From contig JAIBAD010000005.1 in NCBI GenBank assembly GCA_019695395.1, positions 1 to 58,445 of the forward strand: a DNA stretch of 58,445 nucleotides. The letters run 5' to 3'. Source of the DNA: Alphaproteobacteria bacterium. Lineage in GTDB: Bacteria > Pseudomonadota > Alphaproteobacteria > JAEUKQ01 > JAIBAD01. The stretch's first letter is position 1; each line of letters starts with the position of its first letter. The position numbers were made by a program, and so were the translations under genes. This document shows positions 17,290-26,288 of the stretch, in pieces. The notes under the pieces were generated by a model. It saw nothing but the letters and a program-made list of their open reading frames with translations. It was not told the DNA's origin and did not search any database.

Positions 17290-18705
17290 TTATATAGTTG
17301 CAATCCGAAGTGAATTTGTAGCACCAGGTGTTCCAAAAGGTACACCTGCAGTTATCACAATTTTATCTCCTTTATTAACTAGTTTATGTTGTTGGGCAAT
17401 ATCACAAGCCTTAATCACCATTTCAGAGAAATTTTTTACATCTTCGGTTTCAACACAATATGTTCCCCATACCATATTTAATCTTCGCGCTGTTTTTTTA
17501 TTAGAAGTTAAACATAATATTGGTGCTTCTGGTCTTTCTCGCGCTGCGCGTAATGTGGTAGAACCAGATGTTGTATACGTCACAATTATTTTGGCTGATA
17601 TAGTGTGTGTAACTTGTGCGGCAGCAGCTGTAATTGCATCGCTTGATGTTGCTTCTGGGGTTTGATGTTGTGCATCAAGGATTTTCCAATAAAGTGGATC
17701 TTGCTCAATTTTTTTAATAATTCTATCCATCATATTTACAGCATCTATAGGATATAAACCAGATGCACTTTCTGCTGATAACATAACAGCATCGGCGCCA
17801 TCATAAATAGCGGTGGCAACATCTGAAGCTTCAGCTCTTGTTGGGGTTGGAGAATTAATCATAGATTCCAACATTTGAGTTGCAACAATTACAGGTTTAC
17901 CTGCTTTGCGGCATAATTGTATAATGCTTTTTTGAATGGGTGGAACATTTTCAGGTGGCATTTCAACACCTAAATCACCACGGGCTATCATCACAGCATC
18001 AGTAAGTTTTATGATTTCATCTAAATGTTCAATAGCCGCAGATGGTTTTTCTAATTTAACAATAATACCCGCTCTGTTATTAATGATTTTGCGTGCTTCG
18101 ATTACATCTTCTGGTTTTTGTACAAAAGATAAAGCAACCCAATCAACATCATGATTAAGAGAAAAATGAAGATCCGATAAATCTTTTTCTGTTAAAGAAG
18201 GAATTGGTAAAATAACTGACGGTATATTAACACCTTTTTTACTGCTTAGTTTTCCACCTATTTTTACGATTGTTTCAATACAATTATTTTCTGTTTTTAT
18301 GACAGTTAAATGAATTTTACCATCATCTAATAAAAGTAAGGTATTAGGTTGAAGAATTTTAATAATATTGGGATGAGGAAAATAAACTCTTTGATCATTT
18401 CCTAAATCATTTTTTGAATCCAATATAAATGATTGCCCTTTTTTTAACTCAATATAGTTATTTTCGAATTCACCAATTCTTAATTTAGGGCCTTGCATAT
18501 CCGCAATAATAGAAATGGGATGATTAAATTGTTTTTCTATATGGCGAAGAATTTTAATTTTATTTTCATGGTCTGTTTGGGTGCCGTGACTAAAATTTAA
18601 TCGGAATACATCTGCACCCGTTTGAAATAGATTAGATATAATAGATTCAGAAGAACTTGTAGGACCAAGAGTTGCTATTATTTTTGCTCTTCTTTGTCTT
18701 TGCAT
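17290..18705 (-). CDS. pyk: Pyruvate kinase
   Basis: A 471-residue pyruvate kinase catalysing PEP + ADP to pyruvate + ATP. Visible hallmarks are the N-terminal KIIATLGPTS, FRLNFSHG, the catalytic-lysine motif IIVKLEKPSA, MIARGDLGVEMP, VATQMLESMI and TRAEASDVATAI. The C-terminal domain has the alpha/beta regulatory fold. The ATG at 18705 (MQRQRRAK) is chosen because the TTG eight codons upstream adds residues absent from the family; AGG sits 9 bases before the ATG. It heads the leftward pair with the MBOAT gene and follows the GyrI-like gene by 7 bases. Confidence 0.96.
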   Translation of the reverse strand: MQRQRRAKIIATLGPTSSSESIISNLFQTGADVFRLNFSHGTQTDHENKIKILRHIEKQFNHPISIIADMQGPKLRIGEFENNYIELKKGQSFILDSKNDLGNDQRVYFPHPNIIKILQPNTLLLLDDGKIHLTVIKTENNCIETIVKIGGKLSSKKGVNIPSVILPIPSLTEKDLSDLHFSLNHDVDWVALSFVQKPEDVIEARKIINNRAGIIVKLEKPSAAIEHLDEIIKLTDAVMIARGDLGVEMPPENVPPIQKSIIQLCRKAGKPVIVATQMLESMINSPTPTRAEASDVATAIYDGADAVMLSAESASGLYPIDAVNMMDRIIKKIEQDPLYWKILDAQHQTPEATSSDAITAAAAQVTHTISAKIIVTYTTSGSTTLRAARERPEAPILCLTSNKKTARRLNMVWGTYCVETEDVKNFSEMVIKACDIAQQHKLVNKGDKIVITAGVPFGTPGATNSLRIATI

Positions 18706-18712
18706 AAAGAAC

Positions 18713-19177
18713 CTATTGGTTAATTGCAATATAAATATCTACTTCAGCATGTTCCATATTTTTTGATCTATCATCATATAATTCGAAATCATTTGTATAT
18801 GATCTTTTTATGGCTTCATGCCATATTGTTTGCCAAGTATCAATAATTGCTTCTGGTATTTTACCCTTTGCTGTAAAAACCGCATATGTAGAATTAGGTA
18901 TAATTTTGCTTTGCATGTTATTTGGAATATTATTTGTATGGGGTACCTTACACCCTATAATCACTGTATATGGTTTTGTAAAATCACCTTCATAATCTGT
19001 GTAAACAGAATATACTTCATCATCAATTTTATTTGTAATTTTATCCTTAATGTTTTCTTTAATAAATCTATTCCAAAGTTCGCCAATATCTTTCATGGCT
19101 TGGCCATTTTGATTGGTTGTTCTTACACTAATCCCTACAATGGTTAAGCTTTCTTTTTCAACAATTTTATAATTCAT
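18713..19177 (-). CDS. GyrI-like/AraC effector-binding domain protein
   Basis: A 154-residue stand-alone effector-binding (GyrI-like, YdeE-type) domain. It has the N-terminal KIVEKESLTIVGISVRTTN strand, an internal repeat-like pattern YEGDFTKPYTVIIGCKV, and the late YAVFTAKGKIPEAIIDTWQTIW segment typical of SOUL/GyrI folds. There is no DNA-binding domain, so it is a free ligand-binding module, possibly a small-molecule sensor or hydrolase. ATG at 19177 is preceded by TTGGGG; the TTG at 19189 is not needed. It is likely cotranscribed with pyk, 7 bases downstream. Confidence 0.78.
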   Translation of the reverse strand: MNYKIVEKESLTIVGISVRTTNQNGQAMKDIGELWNRFIKENIKDKITNKIDDEVYSVYTDYEGDFTKPYTVIIGCKVPHTNNIPNNMQSKIIPNSTYAVFTAKGKIPEAIIDTWQTIWHEAIKRSYTNDFELYDDRSKNMEHAEVDIYIAINQ

Positions 19178-19334
19178 AATTAACCCCAAATATTTAAGGT
19201 ATTAACCTTTAATACATTTAAAATAAGTCATTTTTTATCTGAACTTATTGTATAAAAGATTAATTGAAATGTTAAGTCAACAATCAATATAATTTTCTTT
19301 TACTATTATACTAATAATAAAGCAAAGATGCATA

Positions 19335-20114
19335 ATGTTATTAAATCCTAACGATCCAAATCCTATATTTATTTATAATAAAAACAGTCTTTCACCGCTT
19401 ATATTGCTTGCTGATCATGGGGGCAGAGCTATACCCCAAAAACTTAACAATCTAGGCTTATCTTCCAATTTACTAAAACTTCATATTGCTTACGATATAG
19501 GCATAAAAAATGTCGGGATAAAACTAGCGCAATATTTAGATTCTATGTTTATTATGAATCACTATTCTCGTCTTGTTATAGATTGTAATAGGGCAACGTC
19601 TAGTCCCGATTGTATAAGCCCCATAAGTGATAATATTTTAATTCCTGGCAACAATAACCTATTATCAACAGAACAATTATTTCGTGTGACAGAAATATAT
19701 TTACCTTATCACAATTATATAAATAATATTATCAATCATTCTCTTCAAAACCATAAGGTACCTATTTTAGTTTCTCTTCATAGTTTTACACCTGTGATGC
19801 AGGGATACCAAAGACCATGGCATATAGGTATATTATGGAATCGTGATAAAAGATTAGCCACACTTATGTTTAATTTATTAAAAGAAGATACCCATTTATG
19901 TGTAGGGGATAACCAACCTTATAGTGGTCAAACTTGTACGGGGTATACATTACCTTTTCATGCGGAATCTTTGGGTATCCCCCACGTTTTAATTGAACTA
20001 AAACAAGATTTGATCGATCATGAAGATGGTGTTTGCTTTTGGGCAAAAAAATTATTCAGTTTGCTAAAAGGAATCATTTTAAATAAAAACCTACATCAAA
20101 TTAAAAAGCATTAA
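19335..20114 (+). CDS. N-formylglutamate amidohydrolase family protein (HutG-like)
   Basis: A 259-residue member of the N-formylglutamate amidohydrolase family. It has the metal-site motifs LADHGGRAIP near the N-terminus, HIAYDIG, RLVIDCNR, LVSLHSFTPV and GYTLPFHAE. The characterised enzymes split N-formylglutamate to formate and glutamate in histidine breakdown. No other hut gene is present here, and in alphaproteobacteria this family often sits beside DUF1244 and GapR genes, as it does here, so the true substrate is open. Start ATG 19335 has only a weak ribosome-binding site (AAAG). Confidence 0.87.
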   Translation: MLLNPNDPNPIFIYNKNSLSPLILLADHGGRAIPQKLNNLGLSSNLLKLHIAYDIGIKNVGIKLAQYLDSMFIMNHYSRLVIDCNRATSSPDCISPISDNILIPGNNNLLSTEQLFRVTEIYLPYHNYINNIINHSLQNHKVPILVSLHSFTPVMQGYQRPWHIGILWNRDKRLATLMFNLLKEDTHLCVGDNQPYSGQTCTGYTLPFHAESLGIPHVLIELKQDLIDHEDGVCFWAKKLFSLLKGIILNKNLHQIKKH

Positions 20115-20127
20115 TAAGGAGAGATAT

Positions 20128-20379
20128 ATGGATAAATTAATGATTGAAAAACTAGAATCAGATGTTTTCAAAAAGCTTATAAGTCATTTACAGAACAGTA
20201 CAAATGTACAAAATATTGACTTAATGAATACTGCAGGTTTTTGTAGAAATTGTTTAGCAAAATGGTATGTAGAAGCAGCAAAAAATAGAAATATTGATTT
20301 AAATTATGAAGAAGCTAGGAATATAATTTATGGCATGTCTTATGAACAATGGAAAAATCAATATCAAAAACCTATTTAA
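20128..20379 (+). CDS. DUF1244 family small protein
   Basis: An 83-residue protein with the conserved FCRNCLAKWY core (Cys39 and Cys42) and the C-terminal YEEARNIIYGMSYEQWK typical of DUF1244. No enzymatic role is established. The two Cys could bind metal. AAGGAG precedes the ATG by 7 bases. It is 13 bases downstream of the HutG-like gene and 27 bases upstream of gapR, forming a compact cluster typical of alphaproteobacteria. Confidence 0.9.
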   Translation: MDKLMIEKLESDVFKKLISHLQNSTNVQNIDLMNTAGFCRNCLAKWYVEAAKNRNIDLNYEEARNIIYGMSYEQWKNQYQKPI

Positions 20380-20406
20380 AAAAACTATTAGTAATTATAA
20401 GGATAA

Positions 20407-20649
20407 ATGATGAAAAATAAAACTGTAGGGAAAGATCAATTACTTTCTTTTATTGAAAGAGTCGAAAGATTAGAAGAAGAAAAAGCAAGCTTAATGTCGG
20501 ATATTCGTGACGTATATGCCGAAGCCAAAGCAAACGGGTTTGATACAAAAACGATGAGACAAATTGTCAGATTAAGAAAACTAGATGATAATGTTCGTCA
20601 AGAACAAGAAGCTATTTTGGATATATATAAACAAGCTGTTGGATTATAA
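20407..20649 (+). CDS. gapR: GapR/DUF2312 chromosome-binding protein
   Basis: An 80-residue, fully helical, coiled-coil-forming protein with the family core LLSFIERVERLEEEKASL, then DIRDVYAEAKANGFDTKTMRQIVRLRK, and a closing EAILDIYKQAVG. GapR of Caulobacter encircles overtwisted DNA ahead of replication and transcription and helps chromosome segregation. The length and the sequence fit closely. The start could be the ATG at 20407 or 20410; AAGG at 20398-20401 serves either. Confidence 0.93.
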   Translation: MMKNKTVGKDQLLSFIERVERLEEEKASLMSDIRDVYAEAKANGFDTKTMRQIVRLRKLDDNVRQEQEAILDIYKQAVGL

Positions 20650-20652
20650 ATT

Positions 20653-21675
20653 CTATAAAGCTTTATCCCAATGATGACATGAAACAGAATGACCTTTTTC
20701 TATTTCTTGTAAATAGGGAGTTTTTTCAGCACAAATTTCTGTTGCTAACGGGCATCGTGTTCTAAAATTACATCCGCTTGGTGGATTTAAAGGAGAGGGG
20801 AGGTCCCCTTTTAACACAATGCGTTTCTTTTTCTTTTCTATATCGGGATCTGGGATGGGTACAGCAGAAATAAGAGCACGTGTATAAGGATGGCGAGGAT
20901 TGGCATAAAGTTGATCACGTGACGCAATTTCAACTGTTTTACCTAAATAAAGAACCATAATTCTATGGCTGATATGCCGGACAACACTTAAATTATGTGA
21001 TATAAAGATCAAAGAGAGTCCCATATCTTTTTGTAAATCCATTAATAAATTAACGATTTGTGCTTGAATTGATACGTCAAGCGCACTAACTGGTTCATCA
21101 CAAATTATTAATTTAGGATGATTAATCATGGCACGTGCAATCCCAATTCTTTGGCATTGTCCACCAGAAAATTCATGAGGATAGCGATTGATTTGTTGGG
21201 GTAATAATCCAACCTTTTGCATTATGTCCTGGACACGTGCACGTATTTCTTTTCTTTTTAATTCTGGATGAAATGTAACTAATGGTTCTGCAATGATCTC
21301 ACCAATGGTCATTCGGGGATTAAGTGACGCAAGAGGGTCTTGAAAAATAATTTGCATTTCACGTCTTTTTTGACGCATATTTTGATCACTAAGATCATAA
21401 ATATTATTACCTAACCATATAACTTTTCCATCGGTTGCAGGGATCAATCTTAAAATAGCGCGGCCCAAGGTGGATTTACCACACCCAGATTCACCAACTA
21501 AACCCAAAGTTTCGCCTGCTACTAAATCAAAGCTAACATTATCAACAGCTTTTAAAAAATGGGTTGGGAATATGTTAAATAAAGAAGTACCAATAGGAAA
21601 ATATACCTTCAAATTTTGAATAGAAAGAAAAGAATTAGTTTGTTTTGAGGTTAACTGAGATGACATGCTTTCCAT
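20653..21675 (-). CDS. oppF: Oligopeptide/dipeptide ABC transporter ATP-binding protein (OppF-type)
   Basis: A 340-residue ABC ATPase with Walker A GESGCGKST, signature FSGGQCQRIGIARA, Walker B LIICDEPVSALDVS and the C-terminal Opp/Dpp zinc/iron-type extension (PPSGCNFRTRCPLA). It pairs with OppD to energise peptide import. It overlaps the oppD end by about 25 bases if the first ATG (21675) is used; the ATG at 21666 (MSSQLTSK) is also possible. It is the last gene of the leftward opp operon and converges on gapR with 3 bases between the stops. Confidence 0.94.
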   Translation of the reverse strand: MESMSSQLTSKQTNSFLSIQNLKVYFPIGTSLFNIFPTHFLKAVDNVSFDLVAGETLGLVGESGCGKSTLGRAILRLIPATDGKVIWLGNNIYDLSDQNMRQKRREMQIIFQDPLASLNPRMTIGEIIAEPLVTFHPELKRKEIRARVQDIMQKVGLLPQQINRYPHEFSGGQCQRIGIARAMINHPKLIICDEPVSALDVSIQAQIVNLLMDLQKDMGLSLIFISHNLSVVRHISHRIMVLYLGKTVEIASRDQLYANPRHPYTRALISAVPIPDPDIEKKKKRIVLKGDLPSPLNPPSGCNFRTRCPLATEICAEKTPYLQEIEKGHSVSCHHWDKAL

Positions 21676-22607
21676 CTTTCTTCGGTATAGTTTTCAAGTA
21701 ATGGTCTGACATTTTTACATATAGACATAACATTTGGACAGCGCGTTTGAAAGGAACAACCTTCAGGTAATTTTTGTAAATTTGGGGGTTGACCAGCAAT
21801 AGTCAATAATCTTTCCATGTGATCATCTAACCTTGGAATAGAACGTATAAGACCAATCGTATAAGGGTGTTGGGGATTAAAGAAAATATCTCGGACAGGG
21901 CCAGCTTCAACTATTCTACCCGCATACATAACAATAACGCGGTCACATAAACCTGCTATAATTCCTAAATCATGTGTAATCATAACCAGTGACATTTTAT
22001 TGTCATGTTGAAGTTCAGCTAAAATATTAAGAATTTGTGCCTGCACAGTAACATCTAAAGCTGTCGTAGGTTCATCTGCAATTAAGAGTTCAGGATGACA
22101 TAATAGAGCCATGGCAATCATGACCCTTTGACGCATTCCACCAGAAAATTCATGAGGGTACATATTAATTCTTTTATAAGCTTCAGGTATATGAACTTTA
22201 TCAAGCATTTCAATAGATTTTTTACACGCTTGATCTTCACTTAATCCTTTATGAGTTATAAGTACCTCGGTCATTTGGCGCCGAACTGTTAAATAGGGGT
22301 TAAGAGATGTCATCGGATCTTGAAAGATCATAGACATTTTTTCCCCCCGAATTTTATTTAGTGTAGATGGTGGTAATCCCAGTATTTCCGTATTTTTAAA
22401 TAAAACATTACCTGTAGCACGACCATTATTGGCAAGTAATCCCATAATAGATAAGAAAATTTGGCTTTTACCTGAACCTGATTCCCCTACAATGCCAATG
22501 CATTCTCTTTCTTTTATTGCAAAATTTACATCATTAACAGCTTTGACTTCTCCTTCAGGAGTAGAAAAAACAGTATTAAGATTTTTAACATCAAGAATAT
22601 TATTCAT
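21651..22607 (-). CDS. oppD: Oligopeptide/dipeptide ABC transporter ATP-binding protein (OppD-type)
   Basis: A 318-residue ABC ATPase with Walker A GESGSGKSQ, signature FSGGMRQRVMIAMAL, Walker B LIADEPTTALDVT and the OppD C-terminal extension (PEGCSFQTRCPNVM). It couples ATP hydrolysis to uptake through OppBC. It is encoded between oppC (2-base gap) and oppF (overlap), so translation of the set is coupled. Confidence 0.94.
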   Translation of the reverse strand: MNNILDVKNLNTVFSTPEGEVKAVNDVNFAIKERECIGIVGESGSGKSQIFLSIMGLLANNGRATGNVLFKNTEILGLPPSTLNKIRGEKMSMIFQDPMTSLNPYLTVRRQMTEVLITHKGLSEDQACKKSIEMLDKVHIPEAYKRINMYPHEFSGGMRQRVMIAMALLCHPELLIADEPTTALDVTVQAQILNILAELQHDNKMSLVMITHDLGIIAGLCDRVIVMYAGRIVEAGPVRDIFFNPQHPYTIGLIRSIPRLDDHMERLLTIAGQPPNLQKLPEGCSFQTRCPNVMSICKNVRPLLENYTEERWKACHLS

Positions 22608-22609
22608 GT

Positions 22610-23521
22610 TTATCTATCTTTTGGGTCTAATGCATCGCGTAGACCATCACCAATATAATTAAAACAAAATAAAGTAACCGCTAAAAATGACGCTGGAAAT
22701 ACAAGCATCCACCATGAAGTTTCCATAGTTCTAACGCCTTCACTGATAAGCATTCCCCAACTTGTATGGGGTTCTTGCACGCCTAGGCCTAAAAAGCTAA
22801 TAAAAGATTCTGTTAAAATAACAGCTGGTACGGTTAATGTACAATAGATAACCACTGGGCCTAAAGCATTAGGAATGATATGGCGACGAATTATATTAAA
22901 ATTTGATACACCGCATGCCATCGCACCTTCAACAAATTCTTTACGTCTTAAACTGATGGCTTGTCCTCGGACAATCCTTGCCATATCCAGCCAAGAGATT
23001 GCACCGATTGCTATATATATTAAAAAGATACTCTTTTCAAAAACCACTGTCAACATGATGACAAAAAACATAAAAGGCATGGCATAAAGAATATCAACTA
23101 TACGCATCATAATCGCATCTATTCTCCCCCCAATAAATCCTGCGGTTGCCCCCCAACTAACACCAATAAGCATACTGACAAAAGTGGCAACCAGACCTAC
23201 AGATAATGAAATACGTCCGCCATTTAAAACTCTGGCTAATAGATCTCTGCCATTGGCATCTGTTCCTAAATAATGTTTATCTTCGATACTTGGTGCAGAT
23301 GCAAATTTGCTAAAATCAACTTCATCATATGAATAGTGACTAAGATAAGGTGCAAAAATAGCCGAAAGACTAATTATTAAAAGAACAACCATACTTGAGA
23401 CAGCTGCTTTATTACGAAAAAGGCGGGATCTTGCATTTGCCCATAAACTGCGCCCCTTAATTTCTTGTTGAGAAGGGATTTCTTGAGAAATGATATTAAT
23501 ATTTTGCATTTGGTTACTCAT
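22610..23521 (-). CDS. oppC: Peptide ABC transporter permease (OppC/DppC-type)
   Basis: A 303-residue permease with the OppC N-terminal domain (RSLWANARSRLFRNKAAV then a helix), a periplasmic segment with HYLGTDANGRDLLARVLNGGR, five further helices and the EAA loop (EGAMACGVSNFNIIRRHIIPNALGP) that docks OppD/F. It overlaps the oppB end by 8 bases. Substrate is presumably short peptides, given OppA. Confidence 0.94.
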   Translation of the reverse strand: MSNQMQNINIISQEIPSQQEIKGRSLWANARSRLFRNKAAVSSMVVLLIISLSAIFAPYLSHYSYDEVDFSKFASAPSIEDKHYLGTDANGRDLLARVLNGGRISLSVGLVATFVSMLIGVSWGATAGFIGGRIDAIMMRIVDILYAMPFMFFVIMLTVVFEKSIFLIYIAIGAISWLDMARIVRGQAISLRRKEFVEGAMACGVSNFNIIRRHIIPNALGPVVIYCTLTVPAVILTESFISFLGLGVQEPHTSWGMLISEGVRTMETSWWMLVFPASFLAVTLFCFNYIGDGLRDALDPKDR

Positions 23522-24437
23522 AACGAATTTTGGGATCTAAAAATCCGTAAACAATATCAACGACTAAATTAAATAAAATGATTAATACGCCATAAAAAAT
23601 TGTTACACCCATAACAAGTGTATAATCCCTATTAAATGACGCTTGAACAAAATATCTTCCAATACCAGGTATACTGAAAACCTGTTCTATAATAATGGAA
23701 CCTGTAATAATATTTGCTATCGCCGGGCCAAGATAAGAGCAAACTGGAATCATGGCAGCTTTAATTGTATGACGTAAAATGGTAATTCTTTCAGGTAATC
23801 CCTTGGCACGAGCTGTGCGTACATAATTGCTTCGTAATACTTCAATCATTGATCCGCGAGTTAATCGTGCGATAATAGCTATTTGAGGTAAAGCCAAAGC
23901 CGTTATAGGTAAAACCCAATATTTAAATTCACCATCACCCCATCCACCGACGGGTAATAATTTTAAATATAATCCGATTATTAAAGTTAATAAAGGTGCG
24001 ATGACAAAATTGGGGATAGTAATACCTACCATGGCAAAACCAATGGTACCATAATCAAATAAGCTATTCTGCCGGAGGGCGGCCAAGGTACCCAACATAA
24101 CCCCAAAAAATGTGGCTAATAAAATAGCAATACCACCTAATTTAGCAGACACTGGAAATCCGCCCCAAATAAGTTCGCTTACTGTAAAATCTTTATATTT
24201 AAATGAAGGACCAAAATCTCCATGCACAATATTATTTAAATAACGTAAATATTGTTTCCATATAGGTTCATCAAGATGATAGGTACGGTTAAGATTTGCT
24301 TCAATTTCTGGGGGAAGGACACGTTCATTACTGAATGGACCACCAGGTGCAATTTTAATAAGAAAAAAAGCAATTGTTATAATTAAAAGAAGCGTAGGTA
24401 TAGCCCAAAAAATACGTCTAATTGTATAAAACAACAT
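23514..24437 (-). CDS. oppB: Peptide ABC transporter permease (OppB/DppB-type)
   Basis: A 307-residue permease beginning MLFYTIRRIFWAIPTLL, the typical OppB first helix. It has the APGGPF motif, a periplasmic domain and the EAA loop (NYVRTARAKGLPERITILRHTIKAAMIP). It is separated from oppA by ~93 bases that contain a strong terminator-like hairpin, so the permease/ATPase genes are probably expressed at a lower level than oppA. Confidence 0.94.
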   Translation of the reverse strand: MLFYTIRRIFWAIPTLLLIITIAFFLIKIAPGGPFSNERVLPPEIEANLNRTYHLDEPIWKQYLRYLNNIVHGDFGPSFKYKDFTVSELIWGGFPVSAKLGGIAILLATFFGVMLGTLAALRQNSLFDYGTIGFAMVGITIPNFVIAPLLTLIIGLYLKLLPVGGWGDGEFKYWVLPITALALPQIAIIARLTRGSMIEVLRSNYVRTARAKGLPERITILRHTIKAAMIPVCSYLGPAIANIITGSIIIEQVFSIPGIGRYFVQASFNRDYTLVMGVTIFYGVLIILFNLVVDIVYGFLDPKIRYE

Positions 24438-24479
24438 GATTTATTTATTTTAACCAGTATAAGAAAATAAAAAGCACAA

Positions 24480-24520
24480 TCAAAAAAATCCCCGATTAAA
24501 CTTATTTAATCGGGGATTGA
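24480..24520 (-). terminator. Terminator/attenuator hairpin between oppA and oppB
   Basis: On the minus strand, a perfect 14-bp stem (AATCCCCGATTAAA with TTTAATCGGGGATT, 24487-24500 and 24505-24518) and a 4-base loop are followed directly by a T tract, read as a U run in RNA. It lies 13 bases past the oppA stop and before oppB. It would terminate most oppA transcripts, or stabilise their 3' ends, while letting some read into oppBCDF. Confidence 0.9.
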
Positions 24521-24530
24521 TCAAATAACG

Positions 24531-26129
24531 TTATTGTTTAGATAAATAACGTGTCAAGTGGAAACCTAAAAGATCGTTTTTCCAACCTTGAATTTTTGGA
24601 TTTACCATATGATCATCTGTATAATGATATATTGGTATAATTGGCAGATCACTAATCAATGTTTTTTCAGCTTGTTGTAAAAGACCAAAACGTTCTTTTT
24701 GGTCACTTGTTACACCAGCTTTTGTTAAAAGTTCATCATATTTGGCATTATTATACCCAATATTATTTGCCTGACCTGCATTAGAACGGAACATATCTAA
24801 GAAGTTACTGGCGTCTTTGAAATCACCGATCCAAGCAGCACGAGCAACTTGATATTGTTTTTTATCACGCGTATCTAAATAAACTTTCCATTCTTGATTT
24901 GTTAATGTTGTTTCAATATTACCAAGAACTTTTTTCCACATAGCTTGGATAGCAACAGCTATATTTTTGTGTTGATCACTGGTGTTATAAAGAATTTCAA
25001 CTTTTAAAGGTTTACTTGCACCATAACCTGCTTCTGCAAAAAGTTTTTTTGCCATTTCTTCACGTTGGGCTTGGGTCATAGAAGCAAAATCAGCATTTTG
25101 TTGTTCATAGCCTGGTATTCCAGGTGGTACGAAAGCATAAGCTGGAATTTGGCCACCTTTAGTAATTTGCTTTACAATAACATCTCTATCAACAGCTAAA
25201 GCAAGTGCTTTACGAACAGTTGGTTCTTTACCAAGTGGATCTTTTTCCATGTTAATACCATAATAATATGTACCAAAATATGGTGTGTTTTGGTATTCAT
25301 TTTTCATGGTTTGTTGGGCAACGCTAATTTGGTCCATAGGAACATCATAAGTAATATCAAGTTCGCCTGCTTTATAACGTTTAAATTCTTCTGCTTGATT
25401 TTCCGTTGGAAAATAATTAACAACATCAATTTTTACATTAGCAGCATCATGAAAGTTTGGATTCTTTTTTAACACAACTTTGGATTGTGGTGTCCATTCT
25501 GTTAACATATAAGCGCCACTGGAAACCATATTCCCTGGTTTTGTCCATTGCGCACCAAATTTTTCAACAGTGGCTTTGTGTACTGGCCAAAGTGAATGAT
25601 GCACAAGCATAGCTATGAAGTGGGGGGCGGATGCTTTAAGTGTAATTTGTAAAGTTTGTGGATCTACAGTTTTGACACCAAGCTGGCTAATATCTGTATT
25701 TTTTCCTGTTCTGATATCTTCAGCATTCAAAATTGGATCGGCAAACCATGCGTAATCAGCGTTGGTTTTTGGATCAACAAGACGGCGTAATGAATATACA
25801 AAATCATCAGAGGTTATAGGATCACCATTTGACCATTTTGCATTTTTTCTTAAATGGAAAGTGTAAACTTTACCATCATTACTTATTTCCCATTTTTCTG
25901 CAATACCTGGTACTGGTTGGCCGTCTGCGCTTCTAGTAAGTAGACCTTCAAAAAGATCATATATAATATTAGCTTCCGGCACACCTGTTGAAAGATGAGG
26001 GTCTAGGGTTTCCGGTTCGGTACCGTTACCGCGATTAAGAACTTGTTCGGCCCCGGCATTTGTTATACCAGCGACTGCGAATGCAGCGGCAAGCAACAAT
26101 GCTTTGAAACCGGATAATTGTTTTATCAT
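24531..26129 (-). CDS. oppA: Periplasmic oligopeptide-binding protein (OppA/SBP family 5)
   Basis: A 532-residue solute-binding protein with an N-terminal signal peptide (MIKQLSGFKALLLAAAFAVA, cleavage likely after TNAGA). It has the family-5 hallmarks RGNGTEPETLDPHLS, YDLFEGLL, EKWEISNDGKVYTFHLRKNAKWSNGDPIT and a late AWIGDFKD. It delivers peptides to OppBCDF. The ATG at 26129 follows GGGAG by about 10 bases; the codon before it is a TTG. First gene of the operon, with a 160-base upstream region for its promoter. Confidence 0.94.
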   Translation of the reverse strand: MIKQLSGFKALLLAAAFAVAGITNAGAEQVLNRGNGTEPETLDPHLSTGVPEANIIYDLFEGLLTRSADGQPVPGIAEKWEISNDGKVYTFHLRKNAKWSNGDPITSDDFVYSLRRLVDPKTNADYAWFADPILNAEDIRTGKNTDISQLGVKTVDPQTLQITLKASAPHFIAMLVHHSLWPVHKATVEKFGAQWTKPGNMVSSGAYMLTEWTPQSKVVLKKNPNFHDAANVKIDVVNYFPTENQAEEFKRYKAGELDITYDVPMDQISVAQQTMKNEYQNTPYFGTYYYGINMEKDPLGKEPTVRKALALAVDRDVIVKQITKGGQIPAYAFVPPGIPGYEQQNADFASMTQAQREEMAKKLFAEAGYGASKPLKVEILYNTSDQHKNIAVAIQAMWKKVLGNIETTLTNQEWKVYLDTRDKKQYQVARAAWIGDFKDASNFLDMFRSNAGQANNIGYNNAKYDELLTKAGVTSDQKERFGLLQQAEKTLISDLPIIPIYHYTDDHMVNPKIQGWKNDLLGFHLTRYLSKQ

Positions 26130-26288
26130 CAATTAGTCTCCCTTAAAAAAATAATAAATCCTTTAATGTATATTAATCCAAGAGTATAACTATAAATTAT
26201 ACACAGGATTAATTGATAGTGGGGGAACTTTTTCAAAAGTTCAATGACTTTTTATTATTAAATCAAAAAATCAAGGTCAAGTTAAAAA

